NCBI GenBank assembly: GCA_964059195.1 | Contig: CAXKWD010000008.1 | Span: 43,019,502-43,083,501 of the forward strand | DNA length: 64,000 nucleotides | Origin: Ectobius pallidus | Lineage: Eukaryota > Arthropoda > Insecta > Blattodea > Ectobiidae | Direction: 5' to 3' | In this document: one piece after another, positions 35,701 to 45,640 of the stretch | How the letters are laid out: every line of letters begins with the position of its first letter | How positions within the stretch are numbered: position 1 is the stretch's first letter | Made by a program: the position numbers and the translations under genes | Notes under the pieces: model-generated | Seen by the model: only the letters and a program-made list of their open reading frames with translations | Told to the model about the DNA's origin: nothing | Database searches by the model: none

Positions 35701-37291
35701 TATCTGCTAGTTGCACCACCCTAACTTCAGATTCTTCTACTGCTAAATCTAACATTTTACACAAAAAATCACCCTTCTCTCCCACATAAGTTTTATCTGA
35801 ACCGGAATCTATTAAAGCAATAAATGTAATATCCTCCAGCAAAATTTCAACAAAACATCTGTCTCCATTAACTAAATCTGTAGGGTTTATATTTAACATC
35901 ACACAAGCCTGATTTTTAGTTAATTGCCTTAAAGAATTTGTAGGCCTAACTTTTCTTTCTTGGGGCATCCTACAATCAATAGACCTATGTCCAAGCTTAT
36001 TACAATTATAACATTTAATCGTAGTGCGTGGAGTAACTCTACGAGGTGCCTTACACTCGAACTGCCTATGTCCTATTTTATCACAGTTCCAACATCGCTG
36101 GTTATTTGAAAAACGCAAAGTGGTGTTTTTACCATTTTCCCCCAACTCAACCTGTCTCTCTTTATTTTCTGTTGCTTTAACTATTCTAGAATCATTTACA
36201 GGACTTGAATTTCGTTCCTTATCCCACGTCTTTGCAGAAAAACTAACACTAGGTTTCTTTTGTAATTCAGACGATGGAAGTTCCTGTTTTCCCTGAATTC
36301 CTAACGCTGTATGAACTGAAGGTATAACAACTTGTCTCTGGGGTTTATAAGCCGTTTCTTTAATTGTAGCTCTAACCTGCGTTGGAGGAGGAATATATCT
36401 CTCAGAATCTAACAATATTTGTTCATATTGCCTACCTACACGTATTAAATCTGTTATAGTTTGAATCTCTGCAGGTCTAAGGTACAATTTTACATCAGGA
36501 CGCAAATTTTTGATAACAGTCTTCATCATTTGTTGAGGACTCATTGGAGTACTTAGCCTCCTCATTAACGTTTGAATAGCATTAACATAATCAAAAATCG
36601 ATTCTTTAGGACCTTGCGTTCTCTGTCTAATCTCATCCAAAAGCGCGTCTTCCTCATCAATAGGCAAGTAATATTCTCTAAATTCTTTCAAAAAAGCTTC
36701 CCATGTAGGCCAATCTGTTAATCTGTTCCTGTACCAAAGTAAAGCTGAATCTTGTAAAATTTCGGGTAATACTGACAATAACTCTGCACCCTGTAACTTA
36801 GAACTTTGTTTTAAATCTTCCAATCTCTCCAAAAATAAGTAAATGCTATCCCCAGGTTTGAATTTAATGTTCCATTTACGAACCAGATCCAAGGTATTTG
36901 GTTTATGCGGCTCTAACTGAATTGTAAACGATGGTACTACTGGTACAACTTCTTCTGAATCAGCTACCGCCATGGCCTTCCTACGCATTAACTTAACCCA
37001 TGTATACACTACATCTCCATATGAATCTTGTGGAACCGTTATATTATGTTCAACTAAATCTTCTTCCAAAACTTCCTGACTCAGAGCAAAAGCCGTAATT
37101 AACACTTGAAATGACTGAGGGTTCTTGCGGGCATAATCTAACAAGCGTTGTCTTAACTCATCCCTTGTACCTGTGGTCGGTAACTTTACTCTATCACATT
37201 CTGCCTCTAAATCCGCCTTCCTCAACTTCCTAATAGCTTGGGTTAACTCAGCTGCTCTTATTTGTGCATATGGATCAACATAAGTAGCCAT
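32750..37291 (-). CDS. Ty3/gypsy Gag-Pol polyprotein, intact single ORF
   Basis: An uninterrupted 1513-residue frame. In order: SAP-like motif (about 19-55; LRKADLEAE, LPTTGTRDELRQRLL), retrotransposon Gag core (about 135-292), two CCHC knuckles (400-413 CWNCDKIGHRQFEC and 427-440 CYNCNKLGHRSIDC), protease with DSG at 495-497, RT (about 660-860) with VDFRKVN and catalytic YLDD at 810-813, RNase H from TDAS at 958, and integrase zinc motif H1169, H1176, C1206, C1209. The integrase catalytic triad is D1238, D1298, E1333. A VGPF module of GPY/F type lies near the C-terminus (about 1475). Gag and Pol share one frame with no frameshift or stop between them. Every catalytic residue I can check is present. 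No envelope gene follows. Confidence 0.96.
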   Translation of the reverse strand: MATYVDPYAQIRAAELTQAIRKLRKADLEAECDRVKLPTTGTRDELRQRLLDYARKNPQSFQVLITAFALSQEVLEEDLVEHNITVPQDSYGDVVYTWVKLMRRKAMAVADSEEVVPVVPSFTIQLEPHKPNTLDLVRKWNIKFKPGDSIYLFLERLEDLKQSSKLQGAELLSVLPEILQDSALLWYRNRLTDWPTWEAFLKEFREYYLPIDEEDALLDEIRQRTQGPKESIFDYVNAIQTLMRRLSTPMSPQQMMKTVIKNLRPDVKLYLRPAEIQTITDLIRVGRQYEQILLDSERYIPPPTQVRATIKETAYKPQRQVVIPSVHTALGIQGKQELPSSELQKKPSVSFSAKTWDKERNSSPVNDSRIVKATENKERQVELGENGKNTTLRFSNNQRCWNCDKIGHRQFECKAPRRVTPRTTIKCYNCNKLGHRSIDCRMPQERKVRPTNSLRQLTKNQACVMLNINPTDLVNGDRCFVEILLEDITFIALIDSGSDKTYVGEKGDFLCKMLDLAVEESEVRVVQLADKTYSSITGERTFEMKLQDRIFQIKCKIMPNLAVDMILGMDVLKQIGLVVDLQDGTWYFKDEPAKIFQFVKAIDLKEEDQLHNILTLPTPQERDRLNMFLENQLQKFDQCTGLTDLISHVIDTGDAKPIKQRYYPVSPILEKVIHAEIDKMLLEKVIEPSNSPWSSPVVMVKKPDKTWRFCVDFRKVNNCTKRDSYPLPYIEHVLSKLRHARYISTIDLKNGYWQVPLDEASKEKTAFTVPGRGLYQFRVMPFGIHNAPASFQRLVDTILREEIGEKCFCYLDDIVLISETFEEHLSLLEKVLEKLRKANLKINREKSKFCRSELKYLGHIITPLGIAVDSDKISCILEYPAPTKVKEVRAFLGLASWYRRFIPFFSEVVKPLTALLKKNQKWRWTKECQESFDELKSKLSSSPILTCPDYTKPLVLQTDASFSGLGAALIQTGEEGEEKIIAYASRTLTVGEQKWAIVEKELLAILWAVQKFRPYLEGYHFKVYTDHFALKWLNTLQNPTGRLARWSLLLQEYDFEVIHRPGRLQKVPDALSRIHEGKVQEKTVEEEFCLLLTDNSEVVEWENIQDAWYIKRKEQVQSKPKFWPDWTVVDGKLYHLRLDQLEQTLEGTVNRWKLVIPQDFRIKVLQECHDAPTAGHMGIAKTFFRIANKYYWPGMFRDVAKYVTACEICQRQKVLQTAQAGPMHFYQKEKPWMTVATDLLGPYPRSKKGNRYVIVFQDTFTKYVECKALRNATSRAVTEAFYELIILKWGIPGYLLMDNGPQYTSKLMREIAKAFNITPCYLPVYSPQGNPVERVNRVLKTMISSYIQKDQTVWDVYLREFNFAINTAKHSSTGCTPYMLNYGKEPEIISRIEKVENQPIYKEIPKLWVERLNKLKMVRLMVRHNLETAYKNSSHYYNLRRREVRFCPGDLVLRRNFKLSDASQAYAAGLSAKFVGPFIIKKKLSENSYELTNRFGKQLGKWHVKDLKPFVPG

Positions 37292-37807
37292 ATTTATATA
37301 TTAACAATACCACTGGAAAAAAAAGATTAGAACACAATAGTTCAGTCGTCTGTCTTAGTCATCTATAGAAGTCCTTACTTGTCAATAGTCATTATTCTTC
37401 TCCCAAAAATATGTTATTATTATTATTTTTTTTTTGAGAATAAATTTCAGTTATACTAACCTAACTCCCAAAATTCTTTTAACACTATCTCGCCTCACGT
37501 TAGAATATTAAACTATCACTGCCTCACGCTATGGGCTATCAAAATATGTGATTTCAACACAACTCAACCCACGCTATGGGCTCCAAACTATATGACGACT
37601 CGTATTTCAAGTTTCCAATTCTAACTGATTAATGTTTATTTTCTTTTCTTATATCAAACCCCACGTAATGGGCGACCAAACTTTGTGAGACTTTAACTGA
37701 ATAAAGGTTTCTTTTTACTTAACAATTTTAACTAAATTAAGTTGCAACAATTAGCAATACTGTTTTGTTTTAACACTACTTAGCCCCACGATATGGGCGC
37801 CAAAATT
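37292..37807 (-). promoter_or_regulatory. Gypsy leader with PBS and PBS-like repeats
   Basis: On the minus strand, just inside the 5' LTR, TTTTGGCGCCCATATCGTGG begins the primer-binding region: TGGCGCCCA and CGTGGGGCT both match the complement of the 3' end of animal tRNA-Lys, with two extra bases between them. Related units (plus-strand wording CCCACGNTATGGGC followed by a CAAA and TGTGA phrase) recur at about 37522-37551, 37568-37595, 37659-37688 and 37784-37812, with a weaker fifth near 37490. The leader is otherwise AT-rich. Confidence 0.75.
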
Positions 37808-40794
37808 TGTGATGGGCTTTTCTTACTTTATGCTATAAAGTTCCCTAACTTCTTGGATTAAATCTTCGCCAAAATTCTTCGCCAAAATCTGTGACGACTA
37901 ATATGTGATTATTCTCAATCGTAGTATATAAGTTTACTGAACTCCTACAAAACAAGGTCACTCATGCACCTGTCGTGTCATCATAACACTGCCTGCATAG
38001 TCCACATTCCAACGTTCAGTACAACTACCTCTGTCACCGGGTGATTGCAAATTTCCTACTCTCAGTCTACTTTCTCTTTCTTTTAGCAATTTACCCAGTC
38101 TTGATAATATTGATGAAAATTTATATTAACGGGCGCCATCATCAATACGCTTCCTCTTTTCTTTTTGTTATGTATCAGCCCAGTCACAAATTAAATTATA
38201 GATACACAGGCTATGTATCTACATGCCTCTCGACTAGCTTTTAAATTAACAGTGGAGACGGGAATTGGGTTCGGATTTACCTTTCGTTTATTACTCTGCT
38301 TCTCTCTATTTCTTCTTTTTCTCCTTTTTCAGTGCTCACTACCAAAGTATATAACTTAGCCCAAAAATCAGCGACTCTCAAACCATTACAAGGATAAGGG
38401 TCAAAAATCTGAACTTCACGTTAATTTACTTTGCATAACAATAACCATAATTTATTTAATATATTATTTTTTTTTTCTTTTCAACAATAACAAGCTTACA
38501 TACAATAAATTACATTTACCCAACATTAACCATTCAACATTTTTATTAGTAGGATAGTATTTAATTATTCAAGGTTAGTATACCCAGTTTAACTATATAA
38601 GTACGTTCTCTGTTCAACAATAACAAATTCCTAATTAATTATACTAATCTCCTTTCTTTTTTTTTGTTTCCAGGTATCTACTAGAACGTCTTGTATTATT
38701 CTTCTAATTTACTACTGACTTGTGTAGTCATTTACATTTGCAACTTCAGGATAGTTCAATATATATATTATACCTTCTTTTTTTTTTTTTGAATAAATAA
38801 AGGTTTTCAATTCATAATCCAGTCCTTAACTCTACAGATTATACTCAATAATCCCACCTATGTCTCCTATACGAGTCTACTAGTCATCTTAGTCCATGAA
38901 GAATTGTATTTAAAGATAGATAGGAAAGACAGTCTCATGAAGAAAGAAATAGAAGTTTAGGCCTATACCCACAGAGTGACTGTGGCGATAGACCACCGAT
39001 ACAGGAGCGGCGTCTAGATCTTGAGTTACAAACAATCTGACTCCTCTCCTGCAACCGGGAAAATATTAATGGGCCGCAAACAAAAATAAAATTTTGTAAA
39101 TCGATGTCAGAGGTCCCTGACACTCTCTCCTAGAGGCACGTGGGGCCGTTGTTCGCCTCCAACATCGATGGCTTTCACAATCTCTCATAAATTTCTTTTC
39201 TTTATATGTTACTAGTATAGGCCTTGCCTACTACCAGATTTTATTTGTTTGATTCGGGATACTTCCGGCGTTCCCTCACCTCACCCTTACAATCTCTAGT
39301 ACTTGTTCATAAACTACTTATCATCAGTACACTACTCGTAATTACCGATTCTCCTCTTTCTAACCTGACCAATCATCAGCTATTATCTTTTAACCCCTTT
39401 CTTTCTTTAAGTAGAGTTCCCTTCAGCTTATACCATTGATTTAATTCACTTGGTGGTTATTCTAGTTTTCCTACTTCTTAAGTTACTACTCTTCAGCATG
39501 GGCACCCAATCTTCTTTTGTCTCTAAATTCCCTAGAATTCTAACTGAAACTAATTCACGCCCAGATTAGTAAGCTTCTCTATAACCCCTGTAGTGACTTC
39601 TACTTCTGCCCTAACATGTAAATTTTCTAATGGTACACACCTAATGCACTACCACTCGTAGGCCTTCTTTTGCCCTTCAATCTTTCCACTTCTTATCCCC
39701 CTCTACCATATTCCATACACCTTCGCTTGTAGATAAATCTCTATAAAAAACATAACTTAACACTACAGGCCAGCATGAAATCTATTTATAGATAGTCACC
39801 CGTCACCTGAAAGAAACCCAAGTGGGAGGGGCCCTCGTAAGAAGTACTAAGCATGCCCCTTAATTACCTTTCTTCCTTACTCCCCTCGCGTCCTGTCTCA
39901 AAAATAACAAAGTTTATATGAGCATCACCAATTGCCCCTAGCTATGTATTCATTCGTGGAACAATCACCCATAAAACCCCAAAGTGAAGAGATCTATCTT
40001 TGACATTCAGCGGTTAGGCTATTGACTGCTCTTTTATAATTAACTTAGACCAGAAATAGAGAATAGTTGGATTACTGGACTTCATCACTTTACTTCTAGA
40101 ATTCTCACTTCTATGTTCCTATTCTATTCTTTTATCATACGATACGGCGTCTAATCGCCACACATTACTTAGAAACCATCCTTACAAAAAAAGGAATATT
40201 TCAATTTTCTCACTCCCCAAACAATAAGAAAAAGTCTAGACGATTATACTCAACCAGTGATGTCCAACTTATCCTCCGATCCTGAGTTGTCTTCCATTAC
40301 TTCCTGATGTCCATATCTGCTCTTATTCAGAGCGAGCAGTCACGACTCACTCTCACAGCTGATGTTCGCTGTAGCGGTGTCTCGTACTGGCCGACTTGGT
40401 GTATTCTTCTGATTAATGACTATCTCCATATAGCCGTGTCAAGGAAGTTCACAACCAGAATTTCCTTAGATGAAAGTCTGACACACCATTATGCCAGAAC
40501 GCCTCTACCGCTGTCACACATCCCAATCTCGTCTTCTCCCTTCTGCCTTTTCAACTTCTCTCTCTCGTGGTCAGGCACGTACTACTCACCGTCTTTCAGG
40601 TTCCACACGTCTCTCTCGTCGATTCACCGTCGACGCATGCGCACCTCTCCTTTTCTGTAATTCAAATAAATTCAGGGCAGTATCGATAATCATGAAAATG
40701 TTCAATATCGATTAGTTGCGGTCCCCCAACCCTTCCTTTGTTTAGGAATGGTCTCCTATCGTTGATTATGCACGTCGCTATTTGCGTCGTGACA
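37808..40794 (-). mobile_element. Ty3/gypsy 5' LTR (2987 bp)
   Basis: Same boundaries on the minus strand as the 3' LTR (TGTCACGACG...CCCATCACA) and nearly identical sequence. The six-base length difference is fully explained by the two short indels. It carries the promoter that would drive the Gag-Pol ORF at 37291. Confidence 0.93.
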
Positions 40795-40798
40795 CGGT
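40795..40798. repeat. Gypsy target-site duplication, right copy
   Basis: CGGT, matching 29661-29664. Confidence 0.9.
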
Positions 40799-41843
40799 GA
40801 TCAATATTTGCTTGTTTAAACTTCCTACAATCAAGAATATTATGATTTTCAAGTTTGCAAAACTTACAACTCAAGGAGGTACTATTGTTAGCAATATGAA
40901 GTGCCTTTAGTTTAGGTTTGAACTCACGTTTATGCTCAACAACAGATTTGTTAGCTTCTGTTAATTCCAATGTCTGACATTTCCTTTCCAAGAAATCAAT
41001 TAAATTGTCTAATGTCGGAATATCAGAGGAGGCAAATTTATTTTCCCATTCACTTCTCTGATTAACTTTGACTTTATTCAGAATCAATTCCTGCAACAAG
41101 ATTTCATGAAGTGGAATTTCCGCTTCCTAATTCTCAATGGCACTAAGACTAGATTTTACATCATTTATCAATTTGCGGTAGTCACTTGAAGTACCACTAC
41201 TACAACTATGAAGATTGAGCAACTGTTTCACATGCTGCGAAACAATCAACCGTTTGTTATTGTATCTTTCATCAATCAAATTCCAAGCAACCGAAAAGTT
41301 ACTATCACAAATAGCTAAGTTACCTAATAAATCTTTGGGTTCACCTTGAAGTGAAGACAGCAAATAATGCAACCTTTGCACATTATCAATGCAAGTATTG
41401 TTGATAACTAAGCTTTCAAATGTGTTTTTGAATGTCAAGTATTTTGTCAAATCTCCCTTGAAACTGGGTAATTCTACGGGTGGGAGTTTCAAATTACTAC
41501 TGCTTCGAGTGGAGTTATTCGAAGTGACAAATGCATTACTAGGACTTATGGGTCTTTCCCCAGCATCAATCAGGTCTTGAATCCTACCGAATATTGCATA
41601 ATATCTGTTTTTAAACACCTCATGTTCTTCAAAATTAGCTTCACTAGACTTTGAGTCTAACTGACATTCTAAATATTCCCTAACATCATTAAATTCTTTC
41701 CAAATTTCCGGCAATTCATTTTGCCTGGCTATCAATTCATTTCTAGAGAGATCCTCACGGTTGAAGAACTTTTCAAGATGAGTTAGTGATCTTTTTAGTA
41801 AGCCACGTTTTTGAATAGTCTTTGCTTCCGATTCAAACGACAT
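40799..41843 (-). pseudogene. BEL/Pao gag, 5' part, split by the gypsy insertion
   Basis: The frame begins MSFESEAKTIQKRG at 41843 and shows the BEL/Pao Gag pattern LPPVELPSFKGDLTKYLTF, then LHYLLSSLQGEPKDLL and later CKFCKLENHNILDC, the first CCHC knuckle. An in-frame TAG at 41127-41129 (after SLSAIEN) interrupts it. Coding then runs in the same frame until the gypsy target site at 40798. The remainder, starting just before the second knuckle, resumes at 29664 on the other side of the insertion. The role would be capsid formation and RNA packaging. Confidence 0.9.
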
Positions 41844-42751
41844 GATGAATACTATGACAGTTGATTATTATCAATGAAAAAAACAAATTTCTATGAAATG
41901 TACAACAGCGCAATAGCGAACAATTGAATATTTAATGAATTCAAGTCCGTCAAACAAGATTAACAAGTAAGTCAGTACTTATTTGTTTCAGTGTTAGAAG
42001 TAGGTTTTAGGATTTTAGACAGGATGTCTACCCCAGTCAAGTTAGGACAAGCAAGACAAAAATGGAACAAACTTAAAGTTGGTTGAATTATTGTATCACT
42101 AATGGTAACATCAGACAGCTCCATGAAGTCGTAGACTTTGTCCAAGATGTCTGGCAAGATTCCCAGAGCGTGACGTCATCTGCGATGTAATGTTGCTGAA
42201 TGTGTTTTCAGATTAGCCTTCAAAGTACCAATAATTCAATAACAATCACTGATGTTACAGCTCACAAAGTTTGAAGTTATTATTCAACGGGTACAGTTCC
42301 ATAGTTTGCTAACCCTTCTGTGCTGCGACACGTTTTAACAATGCAAGGATGATGCAACACTTCACCATGTTATAGTTCCATGTATTAGTAATACTGTTCG
42401 TAATTGTCTATTTTATGCACAAATAATACAAGAATTTTCAAGTGCAATATCTTCTTGTTATTTATATTACACACAAGTAATATCAATGTTCAATCACACA
42501 AGTGATGTCAATGTTCAATTACAATAACTGCTTGTAGATATTTCCCGCGTTTCAAACAAGGTAGACGCTAGCTATGGCGGCAACGCTTCACAGATTGCAA
42601 TACAATGTCGTAATGTTTCCAGTACAATCTAATTCGCAATATGCAAATTTTCACAATCACAATCAATGTTCCAAGTTTCACACATTTCCAATCACAGCTG
42701 GAGATCCAAATTTGCACAAATTCCCATCACGGCCGGCAGGACCAAGCTTTA
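41844..42751 (-). promoter_or_regulatory. BEL/Pao leader with primer-binding site
   Basis: This is the 5' untranslated region between LTR and gag. Next to the LTR the minus strand reads TTGGTCCTGCCGGCCGTG, whose TGG fits a site complementary to a tRNA CCA end; the tRNA could not be named. Two degenerate relatives of this neighbourhood seem to precede it on the plus strand at about 42640-42710. A TGACGTCA site lies at 42171-42178. Confidence 0.6.
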
Positions 42752-43113
42752 TGTTGTGTTCGGAGGCAAGTTTTCAATTTGAGTGGACTGTATGTATAGC
42801 TGTGATGTCGGCCCAAGAATGCAAGGAGTTGGCTTTCTTCACACAAATTAAACACAACACAAGTAGTCAAACAAACAAGTCCTCTAGTAGATTTATTTAT
42901 ACAAACGTGAATATTATACTTGCAATATTAGTTAACATAAATAGATGATTGTGAATTACTGTGAAACTAGTCTAACTTCAATACCAGCCAGCGCACCATT
43001 CTACGCTGGTAACTAGCTGTTCGCCATGTTGTCTTCTCCAGTTCAGTGTACCAACATGTAACACTAAAGACACTACCGCGCAGGGTAGCCAAATTAGAGA
43101 AAAAGTCTCAACA
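42752..43113 (-). mobile_element. BEL/Pao 5' LTR
   Basis: 362 bp, differing by eye at two bases from 25152-25513. It is followed at 43114-43118 by the CTCTA target-site duplication. Reading frames across it on the plus strand are antisense. Confidence 0.93.
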
Positions 43114-43118
43114 CTCTA
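43114..43118. repeat. BEL/Pao target-site duplication, right copy
   Basis: CTCTA, matching 25147-25151. Confidence 0.9.
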
Positions 43119-43726
43119 TCGTAATAAATTTTCAGGCATATATGCCTACCTGACATTTCTTGTGCCAGATTTTCCAGGCGGAGCTAGTCGAAACAGTCGG
43201 CCTCACTTTCTGCGTTGGAGTGCAGGTCTGTTCTGTTCCCGACCGAAAATTATAAAAAAAAAACAAAAGCTGACATTCTAATAACAACATATGCTGCAAA
43301 TTGCAGTCATATGCGTTAAGTCCTAATTATTTGAAACATAACATGATCGTGGAAGTTCCTATTGTTCATCCCTACCGAAAATTATACAAAACATTCTAAT
43401 TTGTGTAACTACAGTGTGTTACTAGCTGTCACATAAGTATTGCTCTCAAGTCAGATTTTGGTTTAATCATCAAATGGCCATGGTAGAGATTAGTATTACT
43501 TTATATGGGGAAAATCACGAATTTAATTATTGTTTTTGAGGCTTTCGTGACAGATACAAAGGCCTGTGAAATGTGAAAAAATTCTGTGAAAATTCCTGAA
43601 CAATTTTAGTGGTTTTTCAGATCCATAAAAAAATTTGGTTCGCATATAAATCGTAAATTTAGCTAAAGTGCATTTATACCGAATCCTAACTATCTATGGA
43701 CCTAGGGTGCTTCTTAGAAAGGGGTG
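43119..43726. other. Spacer, nothing recognised
   Basis: Resumed target DNA of the BEL/Pao element. No gene or repeat boundary seen. Confidence 0.4.
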
Positions 43727-43760
43727 GCGCACTCTTCAAGCTTATAGTTATATGTAGTTT

Positions 43761-43807
<47 letters not shown>

Positions 43808-44230
43808 TGCTCTTTATTCTTATAGTTATATGTAGCTTTGCATATTTATGACATTTTTACTGTGTTGCTTAATTAATTTAATCTTCAATATATAGTGGCT
43901 GTTAATTAATTACAGCTTCTACAAAATAAAACCATTATGTATTTTAGCATTAATTCAAAAAGCTCTTCAAACTTATATTTATATGTAACTTTGCATATTT
44001 CTAACATTTTTTGCTGTGTTAATTCATTACTGTGTCTTCAAAATAAAACAATTATAAATCTTCATATTGATTCTAAAGGTTATATAGTTATATGTAGGAT
44101 TACATAGATCTTTCAATTGTGACATTATTATATAGTGGTTTTTTATTTATTGCGGTTTCTGTCAAATTAAGACATCATACTCATTCATCATAAAAACAAA
44201 CTTTCATAATTATAGTGATAGTTAGCTTTG
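43727..44230 (+). repeat. Degenerate satellite-like tandem repeat with TA microsatellite
   Basis: Four or five diverged units of roughly 110-150 bp share TTATAGTTATATGTAGCTTT and GCATATTT. They start near 43738, 43818, 43972, 44088 and 44210. A TA run fills 43763-43801 in the first unit. Confidence 0.6.
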
Positions 44231-44318
44231 GATTTAAAATGAAGGAATCAAGTTTTTGAGGTTGAGTGCATTCTGTAGCTTTGTTGGTATCAGATGTTGC
44301 CTGTTATTTATTTATTGA

Positions 44319-45640
44319 ATATACAATTACTTAAACCCTATTCCACCCGGAGGTATATTAGGGTTATAGTTACAAGACAATATATTTGCAATATTACTAC
44401 ATCTTATCCATAGGCTGGATGCAGGCCTTACTACTCTAAGAAAACAAGATAACTAATGTATTATATTATACAAGAAAACTATAACATCTTAAAAATAGAA
44501 CACAAAAACTTTTGGAATTCTTTATAACAGCATTTTTTCCTAAAAATATCAAAGAGTGGTTTATCTAATTTCTTTTTAGAATAATCTAAGTGTGCGTCCA
44601 ATATTCTTCTTTTATGCTCTAGGACTGGGCAATGAAAAATTAAATGTTCAACAGTTTGTTGTTCAGTACATATACATTGATAACCGTTCTGTCTTTGGAT
44701 CATGAAACGTTGAAAGTAAAAACCAAATTTGCCATGCCTAGACAGAAACTGAGTGAATATGAAGTCCGGTTTTACACTCGTACACGTAGGCGACACTCAA
44801 CTGTTGGAAAGAAGATTTCTCTCGTAGTGGTCCCTTTGGAGCTAGACACCCAATGCTCATTCCAAGCAGTCGTAATATAATCTCTAAGTTTATTCTTAGC
44901 ATAAGATAGGGGACACAATTTGTAGCTAAAATTTAAATTCGAGGTCGCAGCATGTTTTGCCAATTCATCAGCTCTTTCGTTCCCTAATGTGCCCATATGG
45001 CCTCGTACCCAGGATAAACAAATGTGTTTCTCGTATGATATTATCTTAGTTCTAATTTCTGCTGCCAAGGCATTTAAATTGAACTTGTTGTTTATAGCAG
45101 TAAGTGCAGTTTGTGGTTCACTGAAAATGCAACAATCAGAATTTTGAGATTTAGACCATAAGACAGCCTCCTTTATAGCAAAGAGCTCTGCTTGTACAAT
45201 TGAGCACTCTGTAGAGAGTCTGGCCATTTGTGAATACATTTCCCTACCACAACAGAACACCACGAAAGCACAACCGATTTTATCCACCATTTCTTCTCTG
45301 CAGAATGTTGAACCGTCTGTAAAAATCTCCAGATTGTGATTCCTGGTACATCCATTGTTATTAACGAAATTATTGAAGTAAGCAGGATGTCCGGCAGTAG
45401 TAAAGTGTGCCGGTCTTTCGATATCCAAACGCAAGATTGCGTCTTCATATGTGAAGCCTTTTCGGAGCAGCGTAGTTTCTGCTTTTGCAATACCAGACAA
45501 ATATAAAGGCTCAATGCCCGAAATTACTAAAGCGGCATCTGTAGAAACAGTTCTATATGCTTTAATAATCCTCAGAATAAAGCCTCGTTGTATTTGTGCT
45601 AATTTATGCCGAGCCCAGCTCATATCAAAACATTTGTACC
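44319..45640 (-). pseudogene. Non-LTR retrotransposon 3' end with RNase H and CCHC finger
   Basis: A 283-residue frame (44772-45623) covers the region after RT: MSWARHKLAQIQRGFILRI, then RNase H with IFTDGSTF, ECSIVQAELFAIKEA, FSEPQTALTAI and GNERADELAKHA. After a frameshift near 44790 the second frame (44479-44796) has CICTEQQTVEHLIFHC, the zinc-finger-like tail of R1/I-type elements. The 3' end has TTATTTATTTATTG near 44319 (an AATAAATAA tail on the sense strand). In the RNase H motif that usually reads SDSQ, this copy has SEPQ, so one catalytic Asp is replaced by Glu. It is 5'-truncated, without RT. Confidence 0.8.

Noticed and set aside
42574..42948. 124-codon frame crossing into the BEL LTR
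   Set aside because: Antisense to leader and LTR; its second half is repeated in the other LTR and has no family feature.
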